A DNA stretch of 64,000 nucleotides from Formicarius rufipectus (Eukaryota; Chordata; Aves; Passeriformes; Formicariidae): positions 287,103 through 351,102 of the forward strand of contig VXAU01000295.1 in NCBI GenBank assembly GCA_013399695.1, in the 5' to 3' direction. The translations under genes were made by a program, and so were the position numbers. Numbering within the stretch: the stretch's first letter is position 1; each line of letters starts with the position of its first letter. The notes under the pieces were generated by a model. The model saw nothing but the letters and a program-made list of their open reading frames with translations. It made no database searches and had not been told where the DNA came from. Of the stretch, positions 35,656-47,858 are shown in pieces.

Positions 35656-37004
35656 ATAATCCAGGAGAAGATGCTGTAAGACAACTAAAATTAGGGAAGA
35701 AAAACCTCAGTTCCATGCCAAGACTGACAGAGCTTGTTTAATCCTGGCAGTTGAACTAAGAGAAGGATCTTTGATTTAAACTAGGATACTGAGAACTGGC
35801 ACACAACTTGCATAGCGTGGTATGAAAGCATGCAGAGGAAGTAGTCACAACAGGTTAGTGTGCCAGTAACCATCTAGTTGTGGAGAGTTGACACAGATGA
35901 GAGGGGGAAAAAAATCATTTAACGAATGTTTTAAGTTCCATTTTTCTCCCTTTCCAAGTATCTCCAAAGGCTGCATATCAATATTCAGATAACATTCAAA
36001 AAACAAAACTGTGCAATTTCTTTTGCCTTAATTTTCGTACAGATTCTAAACAAATCTTTCTATAACCTTGCACTATGCAATTGTTCATAACTAAATCCTG
36101 ATCTGCTAAGTCTGTACCTGAATTGTCCAGTGTCCCAGGATGCCAAACACTTTTTCCTGTTCTGCACGTTGGGATACTAGCAGTCATGAACAAATAAAGG
36201 GTCAGAATAGAATGAGAGAGAGAGAAAAGTATTTGTGGCCTGATTCACAGACGTGATTTGAAATCTATTTGGGATTTAGGCAGTCATCTGAAGTGAATGA
36301 AAGATCATGAAGTCTGAATACACCCACTGTCTGTGGGCAATGTATTTTTGTTCCAGATCATTGATGCTGTAGTCCATCAAGATTGATCATATCATCACTA
36401 ATGTCTTTTGCATGTGTCTTCACTGTCCCTGGATACCAAAAGCAATACAGCCAACGGAGTGCAACCCTGAAACAAATCTACTGAGGTTTAATGAGTCTCT
36501 GTCAGCCCTTGTAAAACCAGACTGCAGTGTAATGCACAACACAAAAAGAGATGAGATTCATTCTGGTGGACCAAGCTCAGATCCACAGTAGTGGTATTAC
36601 TTAGACTATTTCACTTCATCTTGATTTAGGAAGAGCAGTCAACAGGAGGCACAGACCCAACCCAAGCTGGCACAGTGAGGTGCTGTGTTCCACAGACCTC
36701 AGCAGTCCTGACTCCTCACTCCAGTTCCTGACCATGAGCTGGCAGCTGTGTGTCAGAAGGTGATCTTGGCATGCATTATCCCTCTGTGTTTTCCTGGTTT
36801 GTTGGTATAGATCTAATTCTGCAGAAAAACACCTTGTTGCTGAAAGCCCTGCTCTAGGTGCCCATGGATGCAGAACACAGGGTTGTGCAGGCGACTTGGC
36901 TCGACACAGTCTGCAATTTGCCACACGTGCCTGAACTACTAAGCTAAGGAAATTAAAATTAAAACTGGGGAGACAGTCCATCCTCTGGGTGAGGAGAGGT
37001 ATTG
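35656..37004. other. Unique sequence with a slightly GC-richer patch
   Basis: No gene recognised. At about 36640-36930 the sequence is richer in GC and carries a 121-codon minus-strand frame with several Cys and Arg residues. I recognise no protein or repeat in it. Confidence 0.45.
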
Positions 37005-37030
37005 ATTTTTTTGTTTTGTTTTGTTTTGTT
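37005..37030. repeat. (TTTTG)n microsatellite
   Basis: Four TTTTG-type units after a T-run. Confidence 0.85.
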
Positions 37031-39967
37031 AGTGACAGACATGTTATGAGCTATTCCTTCCAAAACACTAAGAAGAAATTTCATCTATCACATGCAAACA
37101 AGCATTTCCAAATCATGCTTTTAAGAAGAAATGGGAGAACACTATAAAGTTCAGATCTATTTTTTCCACATAGGAAGAGGTCGTAGTGCTCCAGCTCGGA
37201 ACCACCCTACCTAGTCCTTATGATTTCTACACATTAGAATAATTTATCATACTCAGTGGAGAAAGAAGTTTGGGTCTGTTTTTCTTCATTTGGCTTGTAT
37301 TTTTCAGATGAGGATCAAAACAAACCATATCCTGCCCCTGTGGAAAATGCATTTATACTTAAGATATGCAAAACAGGATATGACAAAATTCTGGAGAAGG
37401 AGTACAGCACTGCTGATACACGCAGTTCTGGTATAAATCATTCCTCAGCTCTGGGATTCATGTTGGAAACCACTCAGATAGATGATTTGATGCTCCAGAA
37501 CTCCAAAGGAATAAATAGAAAGGAGAATAAAAAGACACCGATTTACACTGAAAATGAAGTCATATGTTTACACTGAAGGAGTCTGGTCCTATATCAGGAT
37601 CTGTATTGCAATGTGTAATCTACTTTGGGTTTATATCTAGCAAATGACAGAATTATGATACAGATATTTCATCAGAGCTTTCCCATTTGGTCATCCTTAG
37701 TTCATCATCTGCAACACCGGCTTACATGTTCTTTTATTTAGCTGCTGTTTGTTTACTTCTACTGTTTCTCTGTCTTTATATTGAAGTTCATTCATGCATG
37801 GTCATTTTGTTAAAGTAACTTAAAAGAGCAGCATTTTTGACTGTATCAAACCTAAATAAGTGGCATAGGTATATAAAAGTAAAGGATTATTCAAATAGGA
37901 TATAAACTGCTTCTGACACAAGCATCTATGTGATTTCGATCTATTTTTTAATAGAAAATTTCATGTGGATGTTTCATAGTTCCTATTGTGTTTTTGCCTA
38001 TATCTCTGTGATATAAACAAGAGTCATGTAAAAGTAATAACAAAACCAGATTTTCACTTTTTTTAAAAGAAATCTTCTCACACTAGACAGATCTTGGAGG
38101 ACGTACTTGCTTCTGAGTAAAAGAGGATTTCCCACTGACGAATTGGTGCTGTTTATAATCAGTAAAAGCTACATCTCTCACCCACCATGTGTACACTGTG
38201 ACATCATTGCAGATGCTTTCACTTCCAACTGTGTCTTTTCAGTAGACTCAGCATAATCTCAAAGTTTAGTCTGATACAGAAAACCTGATTTTCCTGTCTT
38301 GCAACTAAGGACTAATCCTAAGAAAAAATATGGGTCCTAGAAATATCCAGTTTCATAAGTAATGTTTTAACAGTTTGGTCCTAGGATTGTACCTGAAAAT
38401 TAGTTAAGTATTTAGGTTCCATGAATTAAACTTGAGATATGATGAGGGGCAAGCTGAAGAGCTCTGTTTCGGCTGAGGGCTAAACAAGACATGCTGTTGA
38501 AGGCTGAATGGTCCTGAACTACTGTTATTGTAAGAAACTCTTCTGATGCAGTACAGACTGGAAACATCTACTGAGAGTGTTATGACTGAATTATTAAATA
38601 AGACAGATTTTACATGCAACTGTTGCAGAAGAAAATGGAGGTGCTAAATAAGTCTGCAAGGGACTTTGTTATTGACCTTAATTTCCTGGGTTTTCTTCAT
38701 CCATTCCAAACTCAATTTTCCATCTCCCAGAAAAATCCCCCTAAACAAAGCATCAGTAAAAACTCAGGCCTCCATTTCTATCACACTGTAGCAACTTGTT
38801 TTCTGGCAAGTTTTAAGTTGAATATGGATGCTAAAATGCTGAGTGCCACTTGTACTTTGAACAGAAGAAATGCTTGAACTAAAGTGCCTGAAGTCGTATT
38901 TGAGGCTCCAGCATTGTTAGCATTGTTAATGAAACCAATCCTTTAGGACACGACCCTAGCAACAGTCAAGCTTCTTTCATTCTGACTGAATGTGGAATAG
39001 TGACATTTAAATATAAGATGAATATGTTACAGTAATGAAACTTATAGAAAATAAGAAGCAAACAAAATCTGTTGATCTAATAACTTATAAATGCTTGCCT
39101 AGCCATATAGTAACACTTTATGACCTTCTAAAATCTACTGTGTCTAATGATTGCAAATATTGCAAACCAAACTTGAGAATCTTGAGTAACTTTTAACAAA
39201 GAATCTGTCAGCATCAAAAAATTTGCCAAAGGGGGCTGTTCCAGGTGTTTGGATTGTAGGACAGAAGAGATGTTTTTTGGATACCTCAGTGTTTCCTCCT
39301 ATCTTTGCAGGGAATTGTGTTTGGGTGATAAAGGAAAGCTTACTCAGATCTTTCTATTTTCTTTTCTTTCACAAGATGTTAGATATCTTTTCTCCCATGA
39401 TCTTTAATCTTATTGATACAAGTACCTTAAAACCTGCTGAGAGATCAGCAAGAAGTCCCAGAGTTAATGTACCCATTGAAATTACTTCAGCTCTGACTCA
39501 GTCTCTTTCATATGCTACTCTTTAATACATGAAATCCCATTCAAGCCTTTGTATAGCAGCAGTGACAAGAGGTCAGTAAATCAAATATGTTGGACTAAGA
39601 GGGAGTGAATCTTGTACATGAACAATGACCTTACAAACACAAAGATCCTACACACTAGATTGTGGGACTGCATAACTTCATTATCCCTTTGTCATGAGTG
39701 CTTGATAACAACTGTCAGTCACCTGAGCAAGAGAGGTCTTTAAAAACTTTTTTCTACCAGCTTTATTTGTTTACATTCAGGAAAGCTGAGCTGATGTGAG
39801 GATGGATGACTTTTCCAGGTTACACTTTTGAAGTATATATTCCCATCTCTCTCCACAGAACACACTTAGATCCAGTGTATTTTCTTCTCTTAGGTTTGCC
39901 TTTATCAGTAATTCACATATTAATAAACCCAAAGAAACACCTCTATTTTTTTCAGTCTAATTTTCAG
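37031..39967. other. Unique AT-rich sequence before the gap
   Basis: No transposon recognised. Contains the weak exon candidate at 37308-37576 and short direct repeats such as AGCATTGTT twice near 38915. Confidence 0.5.
37308..37576 (+). other. Weak candidate terminal exon, unidentified
   Basis: The reading frame containing this segment is open from 37256 to a TGA at 37574-37576. A pyrimidine-rich acceptor-like run, TTGGCTTGTATTTTTCAG, ends at 37307. The 89 codons after it have a mixed composition (Pro-Tyr-Pro-Ala-Pro near the start, then a charged stretch) unlike translated AT-rich repeat, but I recognise no family. No clear poly(A) signal or neighbouring exon was found. An open frame of this size is expected by chance in 64 kb, so the call is tentative. 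Confidence 0.12.
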
Positions 39968-40303
39968 NNNNNNNNNNNNNNNNNNNNNNNNNNNNNNNNN
40001 NNNNNNNNNNNNNNNNNNNNNNNNNNNNNNNNNNNNNNNNNNNNNNNNNNNNNNNNNNNNNNNNNNNNNNNNNNNNNNNNNNNNNNNNNNNNNNNNNNNN
40101 NNNNNNNNNNNNNNNNNNNNNNNNNNNNNNNNNNNNNNNNNNNNNNNNNNNNNNNNNNNNNNNNNNNNNNNNNNNNNNNNNNNNNNNNNNNNNNNNNNNN
40201 NNNNNNNNNNNNNNNNNNNNNNNNNNNNNNNNNNNNNNNNNNNNNNNNNNNNNNNNNNNNNNNNNNNNNNNNNNNNNNNNNNNNNNNNNNNNNNNNNNNN
40301 NNN
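39968..40303. other. Assembly gap (336 N)
   Basis: An unbroken run of N. The non-round length suggests a size estimated from scaffolding rather than a fixed placeholder. The gap ends directly in a GGAA repeat, so the repeat probably caused it. Reading frames crossing it on both strands are meaningless. Confidence 0.99.
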
Positions 40304-40422
40304 AAAGGAAGGAAAGGAAAGGAAGGAAAGGAAAGGAAGGAAGGAAAGGAAGGAAGGAAAGGAAGGAAGGAAGGAAGGAAGGAAGGAAGGAAGGAAGGAA
40401 GGAAGGAAGGAAGGAAGGAAGG
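40304..40422. repeat. (GGAA)n purine tract at gap edge
   Basis: 119 bases of A and G only. It begins as mixed GGAAA/GGAA units and becomes 15 perfect GGAA repeats at 40361-40420. Its left end is hidden by the gap. GGAA is the core of ETS-family binding sites, and pure purine tracts can form triplex DNA that hinders sequencing. Confidence 0.97.
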
Positions 40423-40759
40423 TGATTATGGATGTTATTACAAATGCAGAATACATATACAATATACTTTCTAATTTCATTTTTTTTAGAAATACTTTAT
40501 ATTCATCTGGAAAACTTTTTCTTGCCATGAGTAGCAAATACATATTCATAAGAGCAACGTTAAAGTTTGTCTTCAGTATTATTAAACAGAAGTCACACCA
40601 GTTTTCAGCATTCTGGCAGTGGTTACAGTCAGTGAGTCAGTACCAGAATAAGACACAGTGCAGAAAACTTGCAGACATTGGACAGTATTTTCTCCTGTTC
40701 TCAAGAAGTATTTTATCCTTATGTCAGATAGGAAATCATGAGGAGTGCTATTTTAGTCC

Positions 40760-40801
40760 CTGTTTATATCCTTCCTTTCTCTGTTTATAACCTTCCTTTC
40801 T
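40760..40801. repeat. 21-bp tandem duplication
   Basis: Units at 40760-40780 and 40781-40801 differ at one base (CTGTTTATAT... against CTGTTTATAA...), so this is a recent two-copy duplication. Confidence 0.9.
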
Positions 40802-41201
40802 TTTAAAGACTAAAAGAAAATAATTATCTCCTATAAGCATTCATATTCCAAACTCAAAGGGCAGAATGAAACCAGATATCCCATTAAAGTCACATTTAAA
40901 GTGTAACACTTATGCTCAGTTTAGGGTTATTAATTTGAGGTAGTAATCATAAATGGTGATCAAATAGAAAAAAACATACTTTGAAACCTGATTTCCTTTT
41001 CTGTTTAGCATATTTGTTTTCGCTTTTCCATTTCTGACTCCTGATTTCAGTGTATGCTCCTCAAACAGAGTCATACTATCACTCATCTACCCTCTTAACC
41101 CAGGTTTCTGCTCTTTTCCCCTCCAGCAGTCCCAGTCTCTCCACCTCAGCTTAGCTCTTCAATTGTACCTCTACAAAGGCTCACAGACTTCTCACAGAGG
41201 C

Positions 41202-41223
41202 TCACTCAATAGGTATTGAGTGA
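41202..41223. repeat. Near-perfect 22-bp palindrome
   Basis: TCACTCAATA (41202-41211) and TATTGAGTGA (41214-41223) are exact reverse complements separated by GG. Ten-base arms with so short a spacer are slightly unusual, but a chance origin is not excluded. Confidence 0.85.
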
Positions 41224-42059
41224 AGACTCAACACAGAAATGTTCTGTGTGAATGAAAATGGATGAAAACCTTAGTTCAGAAAGCACAGCACCACAGGGAC
41301 AGCCCCAACAGGGTGGTCTCTCCATCACCACAGTGTTTTCTAAATCCTCAAAGAACTTGATCCTTATTTTGAGAAAAATGTAATAACCACATCATTTGAA
41401 ACTGGAAACTAGAAAATGGATAATTGTAAAAAGCCCTAATGCAACTTTCATCTGGAAGTCTCAGAATCACTTTTTGTTTTTCAGGTGTTCATATGTTTCC
41501 TTAATAGTTTCAGTCTGCAAAGGAAAATGTCGGTAAAAGCCACTAAGGTTTTTATTCAGTGGAAAAATACAGCTTCCTTTGACTATATCCAGCTTAGTTT
41601 AGTTTTCTGTGGCTGTGTGAATGTTGTGAAGGTCTTGAATCTGGTATGACCAAGAGGTTTGTATTAAATTGGGATATATTGACAACCTCCACCCTTCCAC
41701 TCCTTGCTTTTCTGATTGAGATAGGAGAAAAGAAAGGAGTAAGTTAAAAACCAAAGGAGAAAGATGGACTTTTCATTCTTTTCCTCTGGTGCTGCTGGTG
41801 GAGCTGTCTGGGTGTAGACTGAACCTCCAACTTGATACACAATCCCAGAAGAAGTTTAGAGAGTGGCCAAACACACAGGTAGCCAACTTAGGAGCATAGC
41901 ATGGTGATGGCATTGCGGCACTTAAATCATCAGCAACAGACAGGTCACCTGGCTGGAGCTGTTGGAGAATTTCTGCATCATAACAGCACCAGGGTTTTTC
42001 ATGAGAGTCAACCAAATCTGTCACTAAGTGTCATCCCAGTCCCTTCAAGTCAGTAGAAA

Positions 42060-42535
42060 AAAAATATCAGCAGCTTCTCTGTATTTGCACCAGGTTCTCG
42101 TTTTCTTCAGTTTAAAACCATGTTCCTTTGTCTTATTGCAACAGATCCTACTAAAAGGTTTGTCCCTACCTTTCTTACAAACTCCATTTAGGTACTGAAA
42201 GTTGCAATAAGGGTCTCCCCAGAGCTGATTCTTCTCCAAGCCGAAAACATCCACCTCCCTCATAGGAGAGGTGCTCCAGCCCTTGTGATCATATTCCTGG
42301 CCTTCTCTGGGAACTGCTCCATCAGGTCCCCATCTTTCCTGTGCTGAGGATCCCAGAACTGGATGTAGCACTCCAGGTGGGATCTCAGGTGAGTGGAGTA
42401 GAGAGGGAGAATCACCTTCCTCAGTCTCCTGTCCACATTGCTTGTGATACAGCCCAGGCTGCTAGTCCAGATGCACTTGACCTGGTTGAACCTTATGAGT
42501 TTCACATGACCCACTTCAGCAGCTTGTTCAAGTCT
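42060..42535 (-). mobile_element. CR1 LINE fragment with internal deletions, minus strand
   Basis: On the plus strand the reverse complement of CR1 is clear. Matches include GCAATAAGGGTCTCCCCAGA, CATAGGAGAGGTGCTCCAGC, CTGTGCTGAGGATCCCAGAA and GTAGCACTCCAGGTGGGATC, followed by GGTTGAACCTTATGAGTTTC and CACATGACCCAC. Two parts of the family sequence appear to be missing. One is near 42080, just after AGCAGCTTCTCTG. A longer one is near 42460, where GATACAGCCCAGGCTGC passes quickly into the GACCTGGTTGAACC segment. No coding capacity remains. The 3' octamer end is absent. Confidence 0.9.
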
Positions 42536-45087
42536 CTCTTCTTAGTAGTTGGTGGGGTTTTTTTATATAAGCAAAAGGATTTCTGCTGTGAAATTGAATT
42601 GCATAGAGATGATGTGTTTAGTAATTGCAGTCCCTACAGCTGGCAAGAGTTTGGCTGGAGGAGACAGGCTACGTTCTTTACAACTTGCCGAGGATACTTT
42701 GATTTCTGATTATTGTGTCTGAGGATCCCTTTCAGATCCTTGAAGGCCCTTAGAGCTCTACTCTCTGTTTTGTCCTCCCAAATATTCTGATACAGAATGG
42801 TCATTGTTGAAAGGTAACAGTATTAGATTTCTTTTTATCCCTTACAAGCTCCTTTCTCTACCCCTCATTAATTTGTTTTCCTCTTGAAATCTCACTCTCT
42901 CTGTGAAAAGCACCTCAGAACTCTCATTCAAAACAAGATAAAAATGTAACAGGTGGGAATCTCAAACTGAAACAAAAATAGGATTCTAAGACCCTGGGAG
43001 GTCCGTGGTGTGAGCAGAATGAGTCCCAGATGGAGTATGGGCCACATCTGAACACCAGTTTATCTACTACATCATTTGCTAGGATGCCATCTAGATTATT
43101 GCAAGGGACTTGGCAGATTGTCTGAGACCTGAGGTTGCAGTTTGCTCATAGGGGTCTAATTACATTTTTGTCTGTAGGTCTCAATATTCATTATCATCTG
43201 GTTTTGTTGGTATTTGCAGTTTCTGTGCACCTCTCTGGAGCTGGTTAACTAAACACTGAAATAAGTTGTTTTTCTCTGTCTAAACCTACACATTCACAGT
43301 TAAGTTTCTTTCCTTCATAGAAATCCTCATGCTACTCTAAGTTTCCTAACATAAGATTATTTGCTGTTGTAATAATTACTATCTTTAAATAAATTATTTT
43401 TATGTTCATCTGTAAGCAATTCCAATAATTCTGACTACTGAATTTGCATTGTTTAAAAATGGAAACAGGGAAGACCATCTCTAGCAAAGTGCAGGTTTGA
43501 GTCTGTGCCTAGATAATCACTAAGTCTGCCAAGAAAAGATGAAGTATTTTGTTTTCAGTACATTAGAGACTAGGCCAAGAATTATATAAGGTAACTCCAT
43601 TTTTATGGTGAATGCATTTGAAAGAGTGTGGATTTAAAAAGAACTCAGTGAGAGTTTACTAGACATGTAATAGGAGAATAAAGCAGGAGATTCCAGGTAA
43701 AATCATCTCAGAGCTTCACGATAGGTCTCATCTACAGGGTTATAGGAGAGTATGTTTGAATGTATTTCACAGCAGAAATATTAGACCTGAAAGGAGAGCA
43801 AAATAATGTAGCTGAGGTGCAGTTTTATGACTATGAAGAAATATTTTTGCACTAGGTTTTAATATCTTTTTTGTACACTAATCTTAAAAATGCACAGGAC
43901 TTTTGGAGTTTCTGAAATTTTTACATTTCTCCCTAAAACTAAATATAGTAAGTATTGGTTGCCCTTGAGGACATATAGGCATTCCTCAACCTTTTTGGGA
44001 CAATTTTTCTCAAAATAAATTTTTACTTGAGAATGTCCTTTAAACAAAAGTAACATTTTTCAACGACAACAACAACAAACTCATCCTGGTGATACTATAT
44101 ATATTAAGTGACATGTTTTTCAGTTGACAATATTTCTGCTTAGGACACTCTCAGAAGCGACTTTAATGCTTGTTTTAAAACTATGGTGTTCAGAATCTGG
44201 TTTGACTGAATGATTGAAAACACCATGTTGAATTTACAAAATAAAAATGGTTGTCCCATAGAGTATATTCTGTGCATCAAGAGGTGTTTTATCTCAAAAT
44301 TAACTTTTTTTTTCTTTTTTGCTTTGTTCGCAGAGAAATTGTGGTAAATCATCACATAAAAGGTGCTTTCTTTCATCAATATATGCAAACATGAACTTTG
44401 GAAAGAAGGAGCTCAAAACACTGGAATATAAAGACATGAATTGTTCTCCAAATGCTCAGATAGTGAACATCTGGTTTAGGGAAATGAAAGTTAGAAAAGT
44501 CTGCAGCAAACTTCACTCATCTAGTCTTGTATACTTGCAGCATTCTTCATATAATTATGTATATGTAGTCCATATAATCAAAAATTAGTAGAACTGAATT
44601 TCTGCCAATATGGGTGCGACAGAGAAATCAGATTTCAAAAAAGGAAAGAAACAGGCAGCACACATATCTTGTAAAAACACTGCTGAAACATTGCTCTAAT
44701 TTCTGCAGTTGTAGACATCTATTTGAGACTCGTATGGTTACATGTATCTCTATGAGCACAAAAAGATTGGCAGTCACTGATGTGTTGAACACATCAATTG
44801 TGTTTATTATCTGTTTCTCAAGAAGTATGTGACTTCCCTAGTGTCTCTTTGTGGTAAATTGCATCCTGCCACAGCTCTCATCTTCATGATTAGATTTCAT
44901 CAAAGTGTTATTTTATTCCATTTTGTGTATTTTCCCCATCTTCACTTTCATTGCCTGGCCTGTAGCTACTCTCTCTGCACAAATATGAGTAAGAGGGCAG
45001 GGATGGGGAGGGCACAGAGAGGGGAGAGATTATTTGTGAGAAAAGTTCTATCAAGATACCCAGGTGCTTGTCTTGAGCCACTAGCTC

Positions 45088-45190
45088 GATTTTCTGCAGT
45101 GTGTCTTTGAACACAATGCAGTCAAAGCCCTTGGTAGATGATCCAGAGTTCACTACTGTTCCCAACCTCTGGTTAACAGTGTATAAAACA
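45088..45190 (-). mobile_element. Possible decayed LINE reverse-transcriptase fragment
   Basis: One minus-strand frame contains Thr-Lys-Gly-Phe-Asp-Cys-Ile-Val followed a few residues on by Leu-Gln-Lys-Ile-Glu. This resembles the conserved (Ser/Thr)-Lys-Ala-Phe-Asp block of LINE reverse transcriptases, with a hydrophobic residue and Leu-(x)-Lys-Leu after it. The match is only about 30 codons and lacks the Tyr-Ala-Asp-Asp catalytic block. It may be an old CR1 ORF2 remnant or chance. Confidence 0.25.
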
Positions 45191-47800
45191 ATCAGCATCA
45201 TCAGAAATCTATAGCTGCTCACATTAGTGTGATCTGCATGGAAAAGAGTAATAAAAATCTGCTTGGAGTTCTTATTTCCAGCACAATAGCAAGCTCATCA
45301 TAAGTTTTCTGCCATAGCATTGAAGAAAAAAAATAGTTAGCAATAACACAGATGTGTTATAAGTTTTTTTTTCTGTATGCAAGATAACATTTTCTGACTT
45401 TTCTTTTCCCTGTTTACTTTAGAAGCATTTGTTTTCTTTGTAAGATGTATCAGATCCAAGTAAGTTCTCTTCCTCAGCTCACAATACTGTCAGTGTGTAG
45501 AGAGATTTTAAAGACACTGCATACCAGGAGCACTATCTCAGCAATTGGAAGGCATATAAAGACATTTATCATTGCTTTTCATAGATATATTGAACTTTTA
45601 CTTCGATGTTCAACATTACAGGAGGAGTAGGGACAGTCAGAATAACAATGCATGCACAAGGAAAAGAGACATTCCTCATATTTCATTATTTTCTGCTGCC
45701 ACACCTTCACAAAGTGGTATCTATCATGTCTGCCGTGACAGAAATAAAAAATATTGCCACCCATAATGTCTCTCAATAGACTCTAGAGGCATATTTTAAA
45801 CCATTCACATTCATTCTATGCAAATCTCTATTGTACTAAGCTCCGAATACATTTTGTAAGCAAAGCTGTTACTATGAGACTGCACACACAGAAGAATGAA
45901 ATCTTTTGTGTCTAAGATGACAGCTCATGGTCAGTTTATATGAACTTAAGTTGTCTAAAGTGTGGCAAATGTTTTTCTTCATGTCTGAATTCTAAATGGC
46001 CAAATTAAACATTTTTTTGCCTTTCTCAAATAAAATTCATTTAGTTTCAGAAAATCTTTAGAGAAATCTTTATTTCAGTAGTGAAAATAATTCCACTTAC
46101 AGATCTTGTAATCTATGCAGACTTGGTGAGATTTTGTTTCTCTTTCAGCATCTTGATTTTTCATGCCAGCCCTAATGCTTTCAATGTTCTATCTCATTTC
46201 TGTAAAAGCAGGGGATTTCCATCTATTTTGAATCTATTAAGAGTGTGGCCCATAATATGCTTTCAATACATATAAACTTCAAAGAATGCAAGACCTATCA
46301 CATCGTCAAAATGCAATAGAATATCAAGGACTGAATAACCTGTTAGCAGTCATTGAGCATGTACAACATGAACAAACCCCATTTGTTCTGCAACTGAAAA
46401 ACGAAATGCTGTGATTAACTTCAAAGTCTCTTTTAATTACTAGTGTTTATTTTCCACAGTGAAAGCCAGCAGAAAATGTTCAAGGCATAGTGTAATTTTG
46501 GAGAGCTGATTATGATACAAGTCAGCTTCATCAGAAAAGAGCAGAAAAATAATTAATCAATTCAAAACACAGGTTTGGGTTTTCTGCCTTTTTTTTTTCT
46601 TTTCTTTTTTGTAAAGTTAACATAGACAGGATATTTCAAGGTACCATGCATCATGAAAAAGTTCCACTTCTTGTAGCCATCTTTGGTGAATAACCAGGCT
46701 TCTTGCTAGTTCTCTGTGAAGCAATGATTGTTTCTGTAAATGTGGTCCAGTTTCAAGTGGAAAATTTTATAGGATAGGAACAGTTATATTGTCTCACCTT
46801 TTATTTGAGATGTTTTTCAATGATTAGTCACAAATAATTTCACGAAATATTTGCTAATATAAAATATAGATGTCCTTTTCTTATAATTACTCATCCACAT
46901 TACACACAAGGTATTATTTTGATTTTTATTATTCAGAAGATTCAAAAGTCTTGCATCAAATCCTGTAAAAAGGACATAATAAGACATATAGAAACTGTTG
47001 AACCCAGTGTGTACAAGTGCTATGTACACAGGCAGGTGGGTGTTCACACACATCTCTGCGATTAGTCAGGTAATACTTTTGTTTTCTTTTTGGAACAAGT
47101 ATGGATCATACAGAATATTATGCCACAGCATGATTACAACCTTCCCAAAATGACTGTGTGAAACTATAAGAAAATTGAAAATCAAACAGAACTAGGTTAT
47201 TTTATAGAATGTAATACCTTGTTCCATCCTCTTTTGCATTAAGAGAGCATATTATTTGGCAAGCCAGCTTGAGAATATATTTTAAGAATAACTAGACTTT
47301 CTCAGAAGAAGTCTTCCTCAGAGAAGACATCAAAATACAGACAAACTTGACTATCTGAACTAACTGTCAGAGTTCTGAATTTAAATTTTCTGATTGACAT
47401 TTTTTCCATATGGAAACAAAGCTTGTATGATCAGTATTTAGATGTGTCCATGCATAGTTCTCTTTTTCTTATTATTGTTTATTCTTTGAATTTTTCAGTC
47501 TATTAGTCAGTCTAGTTCAGCTACATTGAATAAACACTTCAAGGATTAAGAAAATTTCTGGATTAAATGTCTGTCTGCACAGAAACAACAGGCTGCCTCT
47601 GAACCACACTATTAGTCCAAGAGGACCATCAGTATGCTTTAAAGTGAGAAGGAGAAGTAAAATGGCAGATGCAGAAAAGCACACAGTTTGGAAATTCATG
47701 ATTGGTAGACCATGTTGTTGCACCTAGATAAAACAAAATGGAAAGAAAACGTGGACCATGCTGGTGTTAGGTTAGATATCTTTTACAAAGCACCTAGAAT

Positions 47801-47858
47801 CAAACAAACAAAAACCCCACAACGCAAAAAAACACAAACAAAATGAACAAACAAAACC
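47801..47858. repeat. (AAAC)n-like tract
   Basis: A and C dominate, with AAAC, AAACAC and ACCCC units and only a few G or T. A smaller version of the tract at 34555. Confidence 0.8.

Larger units (their letters stand above)
40423..42059. other. Unique AT-rich sequence
   Basis: No gene recognised. Contains a 21-bp tandem duplication (40760-40801) and a 22-bp palindrome (41202-41223), both listed. A patch at 41770-42020 with an 83-codon minus-strand frame abuts the CR1 and could not be classified. Confidence 0.5.

Noticed and set aside
40304..40422. CRISPR-like regular repeat
   Set aside because: It is a simple tetranucleotide repeat without spacers in eukaryotic DNA.
39806..40549. Two frames of over 200 codons on opposite strands
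   Set aside because: Most of each is the N gap and the GGAA repeat; they exist only because N contains no stop.
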